Source: Pseudodonghicola xiamenensis DSM 18339 (lineage in GTDB: Bacteria; Pseudomonadota; Alphaproteobacteria; Rhodobacterales; Rhodobacteraceae). From it: 64,000 bases of DNA. The DNA is taken from positions 49,491-113,490 of the forward strand of contig NZ_AUBS01000010.1 in assembly GCF_000429365.1 (NCBI RefSeq), written 5' to 3'. Positions 1 through 8,984 of this stretch are shown piece by piece (the stretch's first letter is position 1; every line of letters starts with the position of its first letter). Under the pieces are notes generated by a model. It saw only the letters and a list, made by a program, of their open reading frames with translations, was not told the DNA's origin and ran no database searches. Position numbers and translations under genes: made by a program.

Positions 1-401
1 AGGGCACCCACCAGCGTGCCGTTGCACAGACCTGGCAGGTATTTTCGGCGCAGATCGTCATTGGCGTTGCGATAGATATTATTGACGCAGAGGTTGTCGT
101 GCGCCACATGGGTCAGTCCGATGGCCGCAGAGGATCGCGACAGCTGTTCGGTGATGATACAGGCCGAGGTAAAATCGAGCCCGGCACCGCCGAATTCCGG
201 CGGCACGTTCAGTCCCAGGTAGCCCATTTCGCCCAGCTTGGGGAAAACCGAAGACGGCAGGTCATCAGTATCGTCCATTTCCGCATTCAGATGGTGGAAT
301 TCGGACATGAAGAACTTGCCGGCCTGATCGGCCAGGGCCTGCTGTTCGTCCGTCATGAAATGTGTTGGCAGAGCGGTGTCGTTGCGCAGTTGCTTGTTCA
401 T
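1..401 (-). CDS. Acyl-CoA dehydrogenase, N-terminal part (cut by window edge)
   Basis: FAD-dependent acyl-CoA dehydrogenase. About 133 N-terminal residues are visible and the rest lies left of the window. Reading the minus strand from ATG at 401 gives MNKQLRNDTALP, then GYLGLNVPPEFGGAGLD and a GLTHVAHDNLCVNN stretch, which match the N-terminal helical domain of the family and parallel the next gene (GLLGITAPEELGGSGQNE, GLSHGAHDNLCLNN). It starts 13 bases after the stop of that gene, so the two dehydrogenases are co-transcribed from the operator-bearing region at 1630-1762. In Atu/Liu-type clusters paired dehydrogenases act on isovaleryl- or citronellyl-CoA-like substrates; the substrate here is inference. 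Confidence 0.85.
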   Translation of the reverse strand, partial: MNKQLRNDTALPTHFMTDEQQALADQAGKFFMSEFHHLNAEMDDTDDLPSSVFPKLGEMGYLGLNVPPEFGGAGLDFTSACIITEQLSRSSAAIGLTHVAHDNLCVNNIYRNANDDLRRKYLPGLCNGTLVGA

Positions 402-414
402 TGTCTCGTCCCCC

Positions 415-1629
415 TCAGGCGCGCAAAAGTTCTTCGGCAATGATGATCTTGCGGACTTCGCTTGTTCCCGCGCCGATCTCCAACAATTTGTTGGCGCGGA
501 ACAGCCGGTTGATCTCGGTGTCCTGCATGTAGCCAGAGCCACCATGAATATGGCAGGCTTCGGTCACCGCCTTGTTGAATGCCTCGCCTGCGTAAAGACA
601 GGCCGCCGCAGTCAGCTTGTGGATTTCGCCGCGGCCACCGGCCCCTTTCGGCAACCCGGTACAGGCGGCCAGCGCCCGATAACTGAAGGCACGCGCGGTT
701 TCGACCTCGGTGTAGATCTCGGCCAGTTTCGACTGCATCATCTGGAAACTTGCAATCGGCTTGCCGAACTGTTCGCGAATCTTGGCGTATTCCAGCCCTA
801 GTTCCAGGGCGCGTTCGGCCATGCCAACGCAGACTGAGGCAACCATAGCACGCTCCAGATCCAACCCGCTCATTACCACCGAAACGCCGGTGTTTTCCGG
901 TCCAACCATGGCGGATGCGGGTACGCGGCAATCCTCAAACACCAGTTCTCCGGTTGGCGAGCCGCGAAAGCCCATCTTGTCAAGCTTTTGCGCCACCTTG
1001 AAACCGGGATTGTCCGTCTCGATGATGAAAGCAGAAATGCCCTTGGCGCCCTTCGACTTGTCGGTTTTGGCATAAAGCAGGATCACATCGGCAATCGGCC
1101 CGTTGGTGATGTAAATCTTCGAGCCGTTGATGACATAATCATCACCGTCGCGGCGGGCAGTTGTGGCCATGGACCCAAGCGCATCGGACCCCGCGCCCGG
1201 TTCGGTCAGGCCCAGAGCGCCAACCAGGTCGCCCGAGCAAAGACCCGGCACATATTTCTTTACCTGCTCTTCGGATCCATTGCGCAGCAGGTTATTCAGG
1301 CACAGGTTGTCATGCGCCCCGTGTGAGAGGCCCACAGCCGGATTCCACTTCGAAATCACCTCGGACACCAGCGCCTGGGTGAACTCGTTCTGTCCCGATC
1401 CGCCCAGCTCTTCGGGTGCGGTAATCCCCAGCAGGCCCAGCTCGCCCATCTGCTTGAACAGATCATCGGGCCACCATTCCTCGTCATCCATACGCGCTTG
1501 CAGCGGGTGTAGCACGTCGCGCGACACCCGATCCACGTGATCGACGATCTGGCGTTGCTCATCAGTCAAAGAATAGTTCGCCCTGATGGCTTCCAGATCA
1601 GCCGAGATGGCCTCACTTTGAGTGGTCAT
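415..1629 (-). CDS. Isovaleryl-CoA dehydrogenase-like acyl-CoA dehydrogenase
   Basis: A 404-residue FAD flavoenzyme that oxidises an acyl-CoA to the 2,3-enoyl-CoA and passes electrons to ETF. The N-terminal, middle and C-terminal domains are all present (TEPGAGSDALGS in the middle domain, CHIHGGSGYMQDTEINRLFR in the C-terminal domain). The position where medium-chain enzymes carry the catalytic Glu reads EIGAGTSEVRK, with Gly, whereas GLDLERAMVAS supplies the Glu at the alternative position used by isovaleryl-CoA dehydrogenases. That favours a branched substrate. ATG 1629 is chosen because GGGAGGATGAT precedes it; an in-frame start 51 bases upstream has no Shine-Dalgarno. It is divergent from the crotonase gene at 1763, with a TetR-type palindrome between them. 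Confidence 0.9.
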   Translation of the reverse strand: MTTQSEAISADLEAIRANYSLTDEQRQIVDHVDRVSRDVLHPLQARMDDEEWWPDDLFKQMGELGLLGITAPEELGGSGQNEFTQALVSEVISKWNPAVGLSHGAHDNLCLNNLLRNGSEEQVKKYVPGLCSGDLVGALGLTEPGAGSDALGSMATTARRDGDDYVINGSKIYITNGPIADVILLYAKTDKSKGAKGISAFIIETDNPGFKVAQKLDKMGFRGSPTGELVFEDCRVPASAMVGPENTGVSVVMSGLDLERAMVASVCVGMAERALELGLEYAKIREQFGKPIASFQMMQSKLAEIYTEVETARAFSYRALAACTGLPKGAGGRGEIHKLTAAACLYAGEAFNKAVTEACHIHGGSGYMQDTEINRLFRANKLLEIGAGTSEVRKIIIAEELLRA

Positions 1630-1670
1630 ATCATCCTCCCGAAAAATGTCCTCCGCCGTGTTGACCAAAA

Positions 1671-1686
1671 TCAAACACATGTTAGA
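1671..1686. promoter_or_regulatory. TetR-type operator, site 1
   Basis: The 16-bp imperfect palindrome TCAAACACATGTTAGA has 6 of 8 positions symmetric. It lies 42 bases upstream of the dehydrogenase start at 1629 and 77 bases upstream of the divergent crotonase gene. It shares C-AAACA-N-ATGTTAGAAA with the site at 8835-8850 and the CTAAC-N4-GTTAG frame with the site before the tetR gene. Regulation of both divergent operons is inferred. Confidence 0.55.
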
Positions 1687-1762
1687 AAATAGATCAAGCC
1701 AGGCTTTTGACGACCTGACGTAAGAAAGCGCGGTGTCCTAAATACAGGGGGGAGCTTCGGAA

Positions 1763-2548
1763 ATGACTGAGAGCGTGGTTCAATCGCAGGCACTCGGCAA
1801 AGAAGTGCGTATCACGATTCGACGTCCTGACAATCGAAATGCCCTCAACCGTGAGGTCGCAGACGGGATCATGGCCGCCATATGTGCTGCCGAGAGGGAC
1901 AGCAATTGCCGCGTGATCGTTCTGACCGGCGAGGGCGAGCGCGCCTTCTGTGCCGGGGGCGACATCAAGGCGGGGGCGGATGGCGGCCCGTTTGTTCAGG
2001 ATCCGGCGGACCCGGATCATTTTGCCGGAAGGTTGTTCGAGACGATACAGGCGTGCCGAAAGCCAACGATCGCGCGCATCAATGGCGTCGCGATGGGGGC
2101 GGGGGCGGGCATCATCTGTGCCTGCGATCTGGCTGTGATGGCGGATCATGCCCGCATCGGAACGCCGGAAGTGAAGGTGGGTCTGTTTCCCATGACGATC
2201 GTGCCACCCATGATGCGCGTGCTGCCCCGGCGGAGGCTGATGGAGATGTTCATCACCGGCGTTCCTCTGACGGCCGAAGAAGCCCTGCAATTCAATCTGG
2301 TCAACTACGTGACCGATGCCGCGGGGTTGGACGACAAGGTTGGAGAACTGGTTGCCCAGATTGCCGCGCAGTCGCCGAGCGCGATCCGGCTGGGAAAATA
2401 CGCCTGTCACGCGATGGAGGATATGACCTATCCGCAGCAAATGCGGTTTGCAGAAACTCTTTTACCGCGTGTGGCGCAGACCGAAGACGCGCGCGAAGGC
2501 TTTGATGCCTTCATTGCGAAGCGCAAACCTGAATGGACGGGCCGCTGA
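1763..2548 (+). CDS. Enoyl-CoA hydratase/isomerase (crotonase) family protein
   Basis: A 261-residue crotonase-fold protein, of typical length. The oxyanion-hole segments are AFCAGGDIKAGADGG and GVAMGAGAGIICACDLAVM, and GTPEVKVGLFP carries a conserved Glu suited to hydration. It probably hydrates an unsaturated acyl-CoA; in Atu clusters the analogous protein (AtuE) hydrates isohexenylglutaconyl-CoA. ATG 1763 follows a GGGGGGAG purine run. It heads a plus-strand operon with the AtuA-like gene and first carboxylase, all with short gaps or overlaps. The exact substrate cannot be read from sequence. Confidence 0.88.
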   Translation: MTESVVQSQALGKEVRITIRRPDNRNALNREVADGIMAAICAAERDSNCRVIVLTGEGERAFCAGGDIKAGADGGPFVQDPADPDHFAGRLFETIQACRKPTIARINGVAMGAGAGIICACDLAVMADHARIGTPEVKVGLFPMTIVPPMMRVLPRRRLMEMFITGVPLTAEEALQFNLVNYVTDAAGLDDKVGELVAQIAAQSPSAIRLGKYACHAMEDMTYPQQMRFAETLLPRVAQTEDAREGFDAFIAKRKPEWTGR

Positions 2549-2569
2549 TCAAGCGGGGAGGAAAGGAAT

Positions 2570-4369
2570 ATGTCGGAACGAAAGCTGCGCATCGGATGCG
2601 CGTCGGGCTTCTGGGGCGATACGCCGGAAGCGATCGGTCAACTGGTTTCAAAGGGCGAGATCGACTATCTGGTGTTTGACTATCTGGCAGAGGTGACAAT
2701 GTCGCTGATGGCGCGGGCCCGCGCCAAAGCGCCCGAGTCGGGCTATGCGCCGGACTTCGTCAAGGCGCTGGCACCCTGGTTGCCGGATATCAAGGCAAAA
2801 GGGATCAAGGTCGTTGCCAATGCAGGGGGCGTGAACCCGCGTGGCTGCAGCGATGCGCTTGCCAAAGCCGCCGCCCAGGCCGGGATCGATCTGTCCATCG
2901 GAGTCGTGCTAGGCGATGACCTGTTGCCCAGGGCCGATGAAATTCGCAAAAACGGTCAGACGGAAATGTTCTCGGGTGTCGCATTTCCAGATGATATCTG
3001 GAGCATGAATGCCTATCTGGGTGCCCGCCCCATCGCTGCCGCGCTGGATGCCGGGGCCGACATCGTGATCACCGGACGCTGCGCCGACAGCGCGGTCGCG
3101 CTTGGTCCCCTGATGCATGAATACGGCTGGGGCGACGATGACTGGGACAAGCTCAGCCAGGGATCGCTGGCCGGCCACCTGATCGAATGCGGGCCCCAGG
3201 GAACCGGCGGCAACTTCACCGACTGGCAGGACGTGCCGGGTTGGGACAATATGGGCATGCCCATCGTCGAGGTGTCCGAAGACGGCAGTTTCATCATGAC
3301 CAAGACGCCTGACACCGGCGGGCTGGTCGTGCCCGGGTCAGTCGGAGAGCAGATGCTCTATGAAATCGGGGACCCGCGCGCCTACCTGTTGCCCGACGTG
3401 ATCTGCGACTGGTCCGGGGTCACCCTGGAACAGGTCGGACCCGACCGGGTGCTGGTCAAGGGCGGCAGGGGGCTTGGGCGCACCGACAGCTACAAGGTGT
3501 CGGCGACCTATGCCGATGGCTGGCGCGCGGTCTCTACCCTGACACTGGCTGCGATTGACGCACCCGCCAAGGCCGAACGTGTGGCCGAGGCGATCCTGAC
3601 CCGCTGTCGCCGGATTTTCCGCGACCGCAACATGGGAGATTTCCGGCAGGTCAGCGTCGAGGTGCTGGGGGCCGAGGCGGCCTATGGCGCAAATGCGCGC
3701 GCCCGGACCCGCGAGGTGGTGCTCAAGATCGGCGCGGTCCATGACGATCGCGCCGCGCTGAACATTTTTGCCGGCGAAATCGCACCGATGGCGATTTCGA
3801 CCGCGCAGGGTCTGACCGGGTTCTTCGCCGGACGGCCAAAGGTGCAGCCGGTGGTCCGTCTATTTTCCTTCCTTCAGAGCAAGGCCGAAACCCCCGTCGC
3901 GGTCGAGGTCGACGGCAAGGATGTGCCCGTGAGCGTGGCCACTACGCCAGTCCACCTTGATCCGCCTGCCGCACCGCCCGCAGATAGCCGCGAGCCCGGT
4001 CCGGACGTTGTCAAGGTCCGCCTCGTCGATTTGGCCTGGGGCCGCTCGGGCGACAAGGGGGACATCGCCAATATCGGCATCCTCGCGCGCAAGCCGGACT
4101 ACCTGCCATATATCCGCTCGGCTCTCAGCGAAGAGGTGGTGAAGGACTATTTCTCCCATGTCTGCGACGGCAGGGTAGAACGGTTCGACTTGCCTGGAAG
4201 CCATTCGCTGAATTTCCTGTTGCATGAATCGCTTGGCGGTGGCGGCATCGCCTCGGTCCGCATAGACCCGCAGGGCAAAGGGTTCGCGCAGATGCTGCTT
4301 GATATCGAAATTCCCGTGCCAGCCGATCTGGCCGCACGTGACGGACTGAATGCCGCGGCCCGGAACTAA
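2570..4369 (+). CDS. atuA: AtuA family (DUF1446) acyl-CoA catabolism protein
   Basis: A 599-residue protein of the AtuA/DUF1446 family, named for acyclic terpene utilisation in Pseudomonas. The N-terminal segment RIGCASGFWGDTPEAI, with GEIDYLVFDYLAEVTMS, and the central TGRCADSAVALGPLMHEYGW are family hallmarks. The last ~120 residues (from KVRLVDLAWGRSGDKGDIAN) form the smaller C-terminal AtuA-like domain, so this is the fused long form. The biochemical role of AtuA is not settled. It lies 21 bases after the crotonase gene, with GGGGAGGAAAGG before the ATG, and 12 bases before the biotin carboxylase gene. AtuA genes commonly neighbour geranyl-CoA carboxylase-type genes, as here. Confidence 0.85.
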   Translation: MSERKLRIGCASGFWGDTPEAIGQLVSKGEIDYLVFDYLAEVTMSLMARARAKAPESGYAPDFVKALAPWLPDIKAKGIKVVANAGGVNPRGCSDALAKAAAQAGIDLSIGVVLGDDLLPRADEIRKNGQTEMFSGVAFPDDIWSMNAYLGARPIAAALDAGADIVITGRCADSAVALGPLMHEYGWGDDDWDKLSQGSLAGHLIECGPQGTGGNFTDWQDVPGWDNMGMPIVEVSEDGSFIMTKTPDTGGLVVPGSVGEQMLYEIGDPRAYLLPDVICDWSGVTLEQVGPDRVLVKGGRGLGRTDSYKVSATYADGWRAVSTLTLAAIDAPAKAERVAEAILTRCRRIFRDRNMGDFRQVSVEVLGAEAAYGANARARTREVVLKIGAVHDDRAALNIFAGEIAPMAISTAQGLTGFFAGRPKVQPVVRLFSFLQSKAETPVAVEVDGKDVPVSVATTPVHLDPPAAPPADSREPGPDVVKVRLVDLAWGRSGDKGDIANIGILARKPDYLPYIRSALSEEVVKDYFSHVCDGRVERFDLPGSHSLNFLLHESLGGGGIASVRIDPQGKGFAQMLLDIEIPVPADLAARDGLNAAARN

Positions 4370-4381
4370 GAGGACGACACC

Positions 4382-5851
4382 ATGACCATTTCGAAACTCC
4401 TGGTCGCCAATCGGGGCGAGATCGCGGCGCGCGTGTTGCGCACCGCTAAGGCCCGCGGGCTTGCGACTGCCGTGTTTCGTCATGTCGCCGAGCAAGAGGG
4501 GCCGGCGCATCTGATCGCAGATGAGGTCGTGATGATCGAGGGCCCGACGCCCGTGGCCGCCTATCTCGATATTCCTCAGATCGTCGAAGCCGCCAAAGGG
4601 ATCGGCGCGGACGCGGTTCATCCCGGCTATGGCTTTCTGTCAGAGAATGCCGGTTTTGTCGCGGCGCTGGAAAAAGCCGGAGTGACCTTTGTCGGCCCGA
4701 CGTCCGAGGTCATCGACCTGATGGGGGACAAGGTCCGCGCCCGCGCCTTTGTCGAGGAACGCGGGTTTCCCGTCGCCCCCTCGGCCATCGAGGATGATGA
4801 TCCGGCGAGCTTTGTCGAACGCGCCCGCGCCGTTGGCTATCCGCTGCTCATCAAGCCCTCGGCCGGCGGTGGCGGCAAGGGCATGCGCGTCGTACGCGAG
4901 GACAGCACGCTGGAGACCGAAATCGAAACCGCGCGCCGCGAAGGCGAACGATATTTCGGCGACGGGCGGCTTTTCGTCGAACGCTATATCGAACGCCCGC
5001 GCCATATCGAGGTGCAGGTGATGGGCGACGGACAGGGCAACGTGGTCCATTTCTGGGAACGTGAATGTTCGATCCAGCGCCGGTTCCAGAAGATTATCGA
5101 GGAAACGCCGTCACCGGCGCTGACCCCCGAGCAACGGGATGAGATCTGCGAGACCGCTGCCGGAATTGCCCGCGCCGTCAAATACCGCGGGGCAGGGACT
5201 GTCGAATTCATCTATGCACAGGATGGGGCCTTTTATTTCCTGGAAATGAACACCCGCCTTCAGGTCGAACATCCGGTGACCGAGATGGTGACCGGCTTCG
5301 ATCTGGTTGCCGAGCAGCTGCGTGTCGCGGCGGGCAAGGGCTTGAGCGCCGCGCAGGCGGATATTCCCCAAACCGGACACTCTATCGAACTGCGCATCTG
5401 TGCTGAGGATGCGACGGTCGATTTTCGCCCCGCGGTCGGCGATATCCTGCTGCTGGACGAACCCACTGGGCCCGGCGTGCGGGTGGACAGCGGCATTCTG
5501 GACGGTGGCAAGGTAACGACCGACTTTGATCCGATGTTGTCCAAGCTGATCGTGCATGGCCAGGATCGCGCGCAGGCCATCGCCCTCGCGCGGCAAGCGG
5601 TGCAAGACTATGTAATTCTCGGGGTGACGACCAACACCGGCTATCTGGATGCAATCCTTGCGCATCCGGATTTTGCCTCGGGCGACATTTCGACGGGATT
5701 CCTGGCTGAACAATCCGAAACGCTGACCGCGCCGGGCGAAGATGTCTCTGACTTGCTGATGGCGGCGGCGGCCCTATCGGACGAGCGCCTGGTGAGTGAG
5801 GTCATGCAGATACCGGAAATGTATCGCAAGATGGGTGGGTGGAGAAACTGA
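4382..5851 (+). CDS. Biotin carboxylase subunit of acyl-CoA carboxylase (BC domain only)
   Basis: A 489-residue protein that carboxylates carrier-bound biotin using ATP and bicarbonate. BC N-domain: KLLVANRGEIAARVLR at residues 5-20. ATP-grasp: IKPSAGGGGKGMR around 157-169. Active-site strand: EMNTRLQVEHPVTE around 288-301. It stops after the BC C-domain, so the carrier domain usually fused in MCC and geranyl-CoA carboxylase alpha subunits is missing and is supplied by the next gene, whose ATG overlaps this stop (TGATG at 5849-5853). The partner carboxyltransferase is at 6357-7964. The acyl-CoA substrate is inferred to be branched (geranyl-, methylcrotonyl- or similar). Confidence 0.92.
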   Translation: MTISKLLVANRGEIAARVLRTAKARGLATAVFRHVAEQEGPAHLIADEVVMIEGPTPVAAYLDIPQIVEAAKGIGADAVHPGYGFLSENAGFVAALEKAGVTFVGPTSEVIDLMGDKVRARAFVEERGFPVAPSAIEDDDPASFVERARAVGYPLLIKPSAGGGGKGMRVVREDSTLETEIETARREGERYFGDGRLFVERYIERPRHIEVQVMGDGQGNVVHFWERECSIQRRFQKIIEETPSPALTPEQRDEICETAAGIARAVKYRGAGTVEFIYAQDGAFYFLEMNTRLQVEHPVTEMVTGFDLVAEQLRVAAGKGLSAAQADIPQTGHSIELRICAEDATVDFRPAVGDILLLDEPTGPGVRVDSGILDGGKVTTDFDPMLSKLIVHGQDRAQAIALARQAVQDYVILGVTTNTGYLDAILAHPDFASGDISTGFLAEQSETLTAPGEDVSDLLMAAAALSDERLVSEVMQIPEMYRKMGGWRN

Positions 5852-6354
5852 TGCAACGGATTTTTCAGATCGACGGAGAAGAGACTGATTGCTGGCTGGG
5901 TCATGATGGCAGCCGGTTCGTGCTCAATACCCCCACTGGCGCTGTTGCCTGCCAATTGGACCCGACGGGTCTGCCGGGCGGTTACAAGCTGCGGGCCAAG
6001 GGTGTTGTGCGCGAATTGCGACTGGCCGTGGGGCCGGAAGTAACTTTTGTGCACATGGACGGGCGAACCTACGAAGTCGGACGGGTTGATCCCGCCGAAC
6101 GCCTGGCCGGCAGCGACGGTGGCGCGAGCGACGACCGATTGGTGGCGCCCATGCCGGGTGTCGTGGTGTCGGTTGCGGTCAAACCCGGCGATGCGGTTAA
6201 GGAAGGCCAGCCGCTTTTGGTGATCGAAAGCATGAAGTTGGAAACCACACTGGTGGCGCCGCGCAGCGGGGTTGTTGCCGAAATGCCATTCGCCGTAGGC
6301 GACAGTTTTGGTCTGAAAGACATCCTAGCCCAATTGGCCCCGGAGGAGGAGTGA
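5851..6354 (+). CDS. Biotin carboxyl carrier protein subunit of acyl-CoA carboxylase
   Basis: A 167-residue protein carrying the biotin for the carboxylase. The N-terminal ~80 residues (MQRIFQIDGEETDCWL, then a beta-rich stretch) look like the BT linker domain found between BC and BCCP in fused alpha subunits. Residues ~95-165 are the biotinyl domain, with Lys129 in IESMKLETT, a variant of the usual AMKM motif. ATG 5851 is chosen: GGTGGAGAAACTG precedes it and it overlaps the upstream stop, implying coupled translation. Together with the preceding gene it rebuilds one alpha subunit of about 650 residues, like the fused one at 14238-16241. Confidence 0.88.
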   Translation: MQRIFQIDGEETDCWLGHDGSRFVLNTPTGAVACQLDPTGLPGGYKLRAKGVVRELRLAVGPEVTFVHMDGRTYEVGRVDPAERLAGSDGGASDDRLVAPMPGVVVSVAVKPGDAVKEGQPLLVIESMKLETTLVAPRSGVVAEMPFAVGDSFGLKDILAQLAPEEE

Positions 6355-6356
6355 CA

Positions 6357-7964
6357 ATGCGCAGGATTGAAAGTCAGATCGACACCAATGCCGCCGACTA
6401 CAAGGCAAATTATGCCGCCATGTCTGAACGGCTTAAGGAATTCCACGCCCGCCAGCACGCGGCGCGTTTCGAACGCCCCCAGCGCGATATCGACCGCCTT
6501 GCCCGCCAGAACAAACTGGGCGTGCGCGAGCGGTTGAAACTGCTGCTGGACCCCGGCACTCCGTTTTTGGAATTTTCAACCCTGGCGGCCTGTCGTGAAT
6601 ATGACGGGGTGGTGCCCGGCGCAGGCGTGGTTACGGGGATCGGCATCGTGCAAGGCCGCGAGGTCGCCATCCACGCCAACGATGCCAGCGTCAAGGGCGG
6701 TGCCTGGTATCCGCATACCGTGAAAAAGATCGTGCGCCTACTGGATGTCGCCTTGGAAAACCGCCTGCCGGTCATCCATATCTGCGACAGCGCGGGCGGT
6801 TTCCTGCCGCTGCAGCACGGGGTGTTTCCCGACCGGTATCTGGGTGGGCGGGTGTTCCGCAACCAGGTCAAGCTGAGCCAGGCCAATATCCCGCAGATTG
6901 CCGTGGTCGGCGGACACTGCACGGCTGGCGGTGCCTATGTGCCGACGCTGAGCGACTACAACATCATCATCGAAGGCACAGGCGCGATTTTCCTTGGCGG
7001 CCCTCCGCTGGTCAAAGCGGCCACCGGCGAGGAGGTCGGCGTTCAGGAACTGGGCGGGGCGGTCATGCACACCTCGGTATCGGGCACCGGCGACTATCGC
7101 GCTGCGACCGAACAACACGCCTTTTCACTGGCGCGCGAAATTGTCAGCCAGTGGAAACGTATGCCAAAAACAATCATCGAAACCGCGTCCTATGAAGAGC
7201 CTTTCTATGACCCGAAGGAACTTTACGGGATCATTCCAAAGGACCGGAAAACCCAGTTCGACATGCGCGAGGTTCTGGCCCGGATCGTGGACGGATCACG
7301 CTTTCACGAATACCAGCCGGACTATGGCACCACGATGGTGTGCGGCTTTGCCCATATCTGGGGTTACAAGGTCGGCATCCTTGCCAACAATGGGGTTTTG
7401 TTCAACGACAGTTCGCTCAAGGCGGCGCATTTCATGCAGCTTTGCAATCAGAACCGGACGCCCCTGGTCTTCTTCCAGAACATCACCGGCTACATGGTCG
7501 GCCGCGAATATGAAGAGCGCGGCATCGCCAAGGACGGCGCCAAGATGCTGATGGCGCAGGGCGGCTCGGTCGTGCCGAAGTTCACAGTGATCGCCAATGC
7601 GTCTTACGGGGCCGGCAACTACGGGATGTGCGGACGGGCCTGGGACGCGCGCACGCTGTTCATGTGGCCCCAGGCCGAGATCGGCGTGATGGGGGCGGAT
7701 CAGGCCGCAAATACCATGGCGGACGTCAAGATCCGGCAGCTTCAGCGCGAAGGCAAAGAGCTGACTGAAGAAGAAATCGCCGCGATCCGCGAACCGGTGC
7801 TGGAAAAATACAAGCGCGATGTCGAGGCCTATACCTCGACCTCGGAATTGTGGGACGACGGCATCCTCGACCCGGCGGACACGCGCAACGCGCTTGGAAT
7901 ATCTATATCCGCCTCGCTCAATGCACCGATCGACGATCCGCACTACGGGATCTTCCGTCTGTAA
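6357..7964 (+). CDS. Acyl-CoA carboxylase carboxyltransferase (beta) subunit
   Basis: A 535-residue carboxyltransferase that moves CO2 from biotin to an acyl-CoA. The two crotonase-like halves are present. The N half has GAGVVTGIGIVQGREV and the CoA/biotin-site glycines GGHCTAGGAYVPTLSDY. The C half has NITGYMVGREYEERGIAKDG and ASYGAGNYGMCGRAW. Start: ATG 6357 sits 7 bases after CGGAGGAGG, while the in-frame GTG at 6351 is too close to that Shine-Dalgarno. It is the beta partner of the split alpha genes just upstream and resembles methylcrotonyl/geranyl-CoA carboxylase beta (LiuB/AtuC). Only family membership, not substrate, is secure. Confidence 0.92.
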   Translation: MRRIESQIDTNAADYKANYAAMSERLKEFHARQHAARFERPQRDIDRLARQNKLGVRERLKLLLDPGTPFLEFSTLAACREYDGVVPGAGVVTGIGIVQGREVAIHANDASVKGGAWYPHTVKKIVRLLDVALENRLPVIHICDSAGGFLPLQHGVFPDRYLGGRVFRNQVKLSQANIPQIAVVGGHCTAGGAYVPTLSDYNIIIEGTGAIFLGGPPLVKAATGEEVGVQELGGAVMHTSVSGTGDYRAATEQHAFSLAREIVSQWKRMPKTIIETASYEEPFYDPKELYGIIPKDRKTQFDMREVLARIVDGSRFHEYQPDYGTTMVCGFAHIWGYKVGILANNGVLFNDSSLKAAHFMQLCNQNRTPLVFFQNITGYMVGREYEERGIAKDGAKMLMAQGGSVVPKFTVIANASYGAGNYGMCGRAWDARTLFMWPQAEIGVMGADQAANTMADVKIRQLQREGKELTEEEIAAIREPVLEKYKRDVEAYTSTSELWDDGILDPADTRNALGISISASLNAPIDDPHYGIFRL

Positions 7965-7979
7965 CGGCTTGAGGGGCTC

Positions 7980-8016
7980 GGGCGATACACCGGGAAACGG
8001 TCGTGTCGCCCGTTTT
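7980..8016 (+). terminator. Putative terminator after carboxylase operon
   Basis: GGGCGATAC and GTGTCGCCC form a 9-bp stem (one G-U pair) around a 14-base loop, followed by GTTTT. It lies 16 bases past the carboxyltransferase stop, between convergent genes. Confidence 0.45.
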
Positions 8017-8078
8017 CAGATAGGTCCTGCCGCTTCGGGCCGCTTCTTAAACCCGCCCCGGTCCGGTGCCTGGAGAGG

Positions 8079-8690
8079 TCAGGACGATGTCCGCCGCGCC
8101 TCCTGAATGGAGACGACGTCAGAGGCCACCATCCCGGGCCGGTCTGCCTCGACCGCCTTCAGCGGTTCGACCGGCGTCAATCCGGCCAGACAGTCGCGCG
8201 CAAGTTGCTGGTATTCCGCGGTGCCGCGTGTTTTCCACGCGACTTCTTTCTCGCTGACCTCGCGGATCACCTTTGCCGGCGATCCCACCACCATCGAACG
8301 CGGCGGAATCACGGTTTCGCCACGCACAAACGCCTGCGCGCCGACAATCGATTCCGCCCCTAGCTCTACACCATCCATAATGACGGAATTCATTCCGACC
8401 AGAGCGTTCCGGCCAATTGTGCAGCCGTGCAGGATCGCGCCATGGCCGATGTGACCGTCGGTTTCCACGACGGCGTCGCGGCCGGGAAAGGAATGGATGA
8501 TGCAGTTATCCTGAACATTGGCTCCATCCCCGATCACGATTCTGCCGAAATCGCCCCGCAGGCTTGCGCCGGGTCCGATGTAGCATCCATGACCCAAGAT
8601 GACATTTCCGATCAGAACGGCCTGAGGATGGACATATGTATCATCGGGAACAACGGGTATAAACCCTTTGAATTCATAGCAATGCGCCAT
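8079..8690 (-). CDS. PaaY/gamma-carbonic-anhydrase-like hexapeptide-repeat protein
   Basis: A 203-residue left-handed beta-helix protein. Hexapeptide repeats run from about residue 18 to 150 ([39 protein letters not shown]). Metal-ligand-like histidines lie in NCIIHSFPG and [12 protein letters not shown]. PaaY and CaiE relatives are thioesterase- or carbonic-anhydrase-like proteins in CoA pathways; a role in clearing stalled CoA thioesters here is inference. ATG 8690 is preferred: AAGGGCAAG precedes it and the length then equals PaaY. A start 51 bases upstream (8741) lacks a ribosome site. It is divergent from the thiolase gene and shares its two-operator intergenic region. Confidence 0.82.
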   Translation of the reverse strand: MAHCYEFKGFIPVVPDDTYVHPQAVLIGNVILGHGCYIGPGASLRGDFGRIVIGDGANVQDNCIIHSFPGRDAVVETDGHIGHGAILHGCTIGRNALVGMNSVIMDGVELGAESIVGAQAFVRGETVIPPRSMVVGSPAKVIREVSEKEVAWKTRGTAEYQQLARDCLAGLTPVEPLKAVEADRPGMVASDVVSIQEARRTSS

Positions 8691-8834
8691 TTTTCTTGCC
8701 CTTTCGTAGTCTGTAAACCAATGGTCGCGAAATCCAGACATCCCAAATGCATCATTCGCTGTGTCAGGCCATGGTCAGACTCAGAGGTCTGGACCGAAAA
8801 TTGCCCGGACTTCCGAGACAGGCAGCGCGAACAA

Positions 8835-8850
8835 CCAAACATATGTTAGA
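8835..8850. promoter_or_regulatory. TetR-type operator, site 2
   Basis: CCAAACATATGTTAGA is symmetric at 6 of 8 positions and shares most bases, including the flanking AA after TTAGA, with site 1 at 1671-1686. It lies in the divergent region between the PaaY-like gene (start 8690) and the thiolase gene (start 8985). Confidence 0.55.
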
Positions 8851-8916
8851 AACTTCGACAAGCACCATACTCCACAGTGTGATCGTGTTGACAGGTCCGC
8901 GTGGCGTCATGTAAAT

Positions 8917-8932
8917 TCTAACAAACGGTAGA
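8917..8932. promoter_or_regulatory. TetR-type operator, site 3
   Basis: TCTAACAAACGGTAGA has outer arms TCTA/TAGA with the same 16-bp frame as sites 1 and 2. It lies 53 bases upstream of the thiolase start, where it could block a plus-strand promoter. Confidence 0.5.
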
Positions 8933-8984
8933 AAATGCAATGGCACTTGTATAATTCAGGCCAGTCCAAACCTGAGAGAGAGAA

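Noticed and set aside
8079..8741. Longer start (8741) for the PaaY-like protein
   Set aside because: No Shine-Dalgarno before 8741, and the extra 17 residues are not part of the family; ATG 8690 has AAGGGCAAG upstream and gives the family length.
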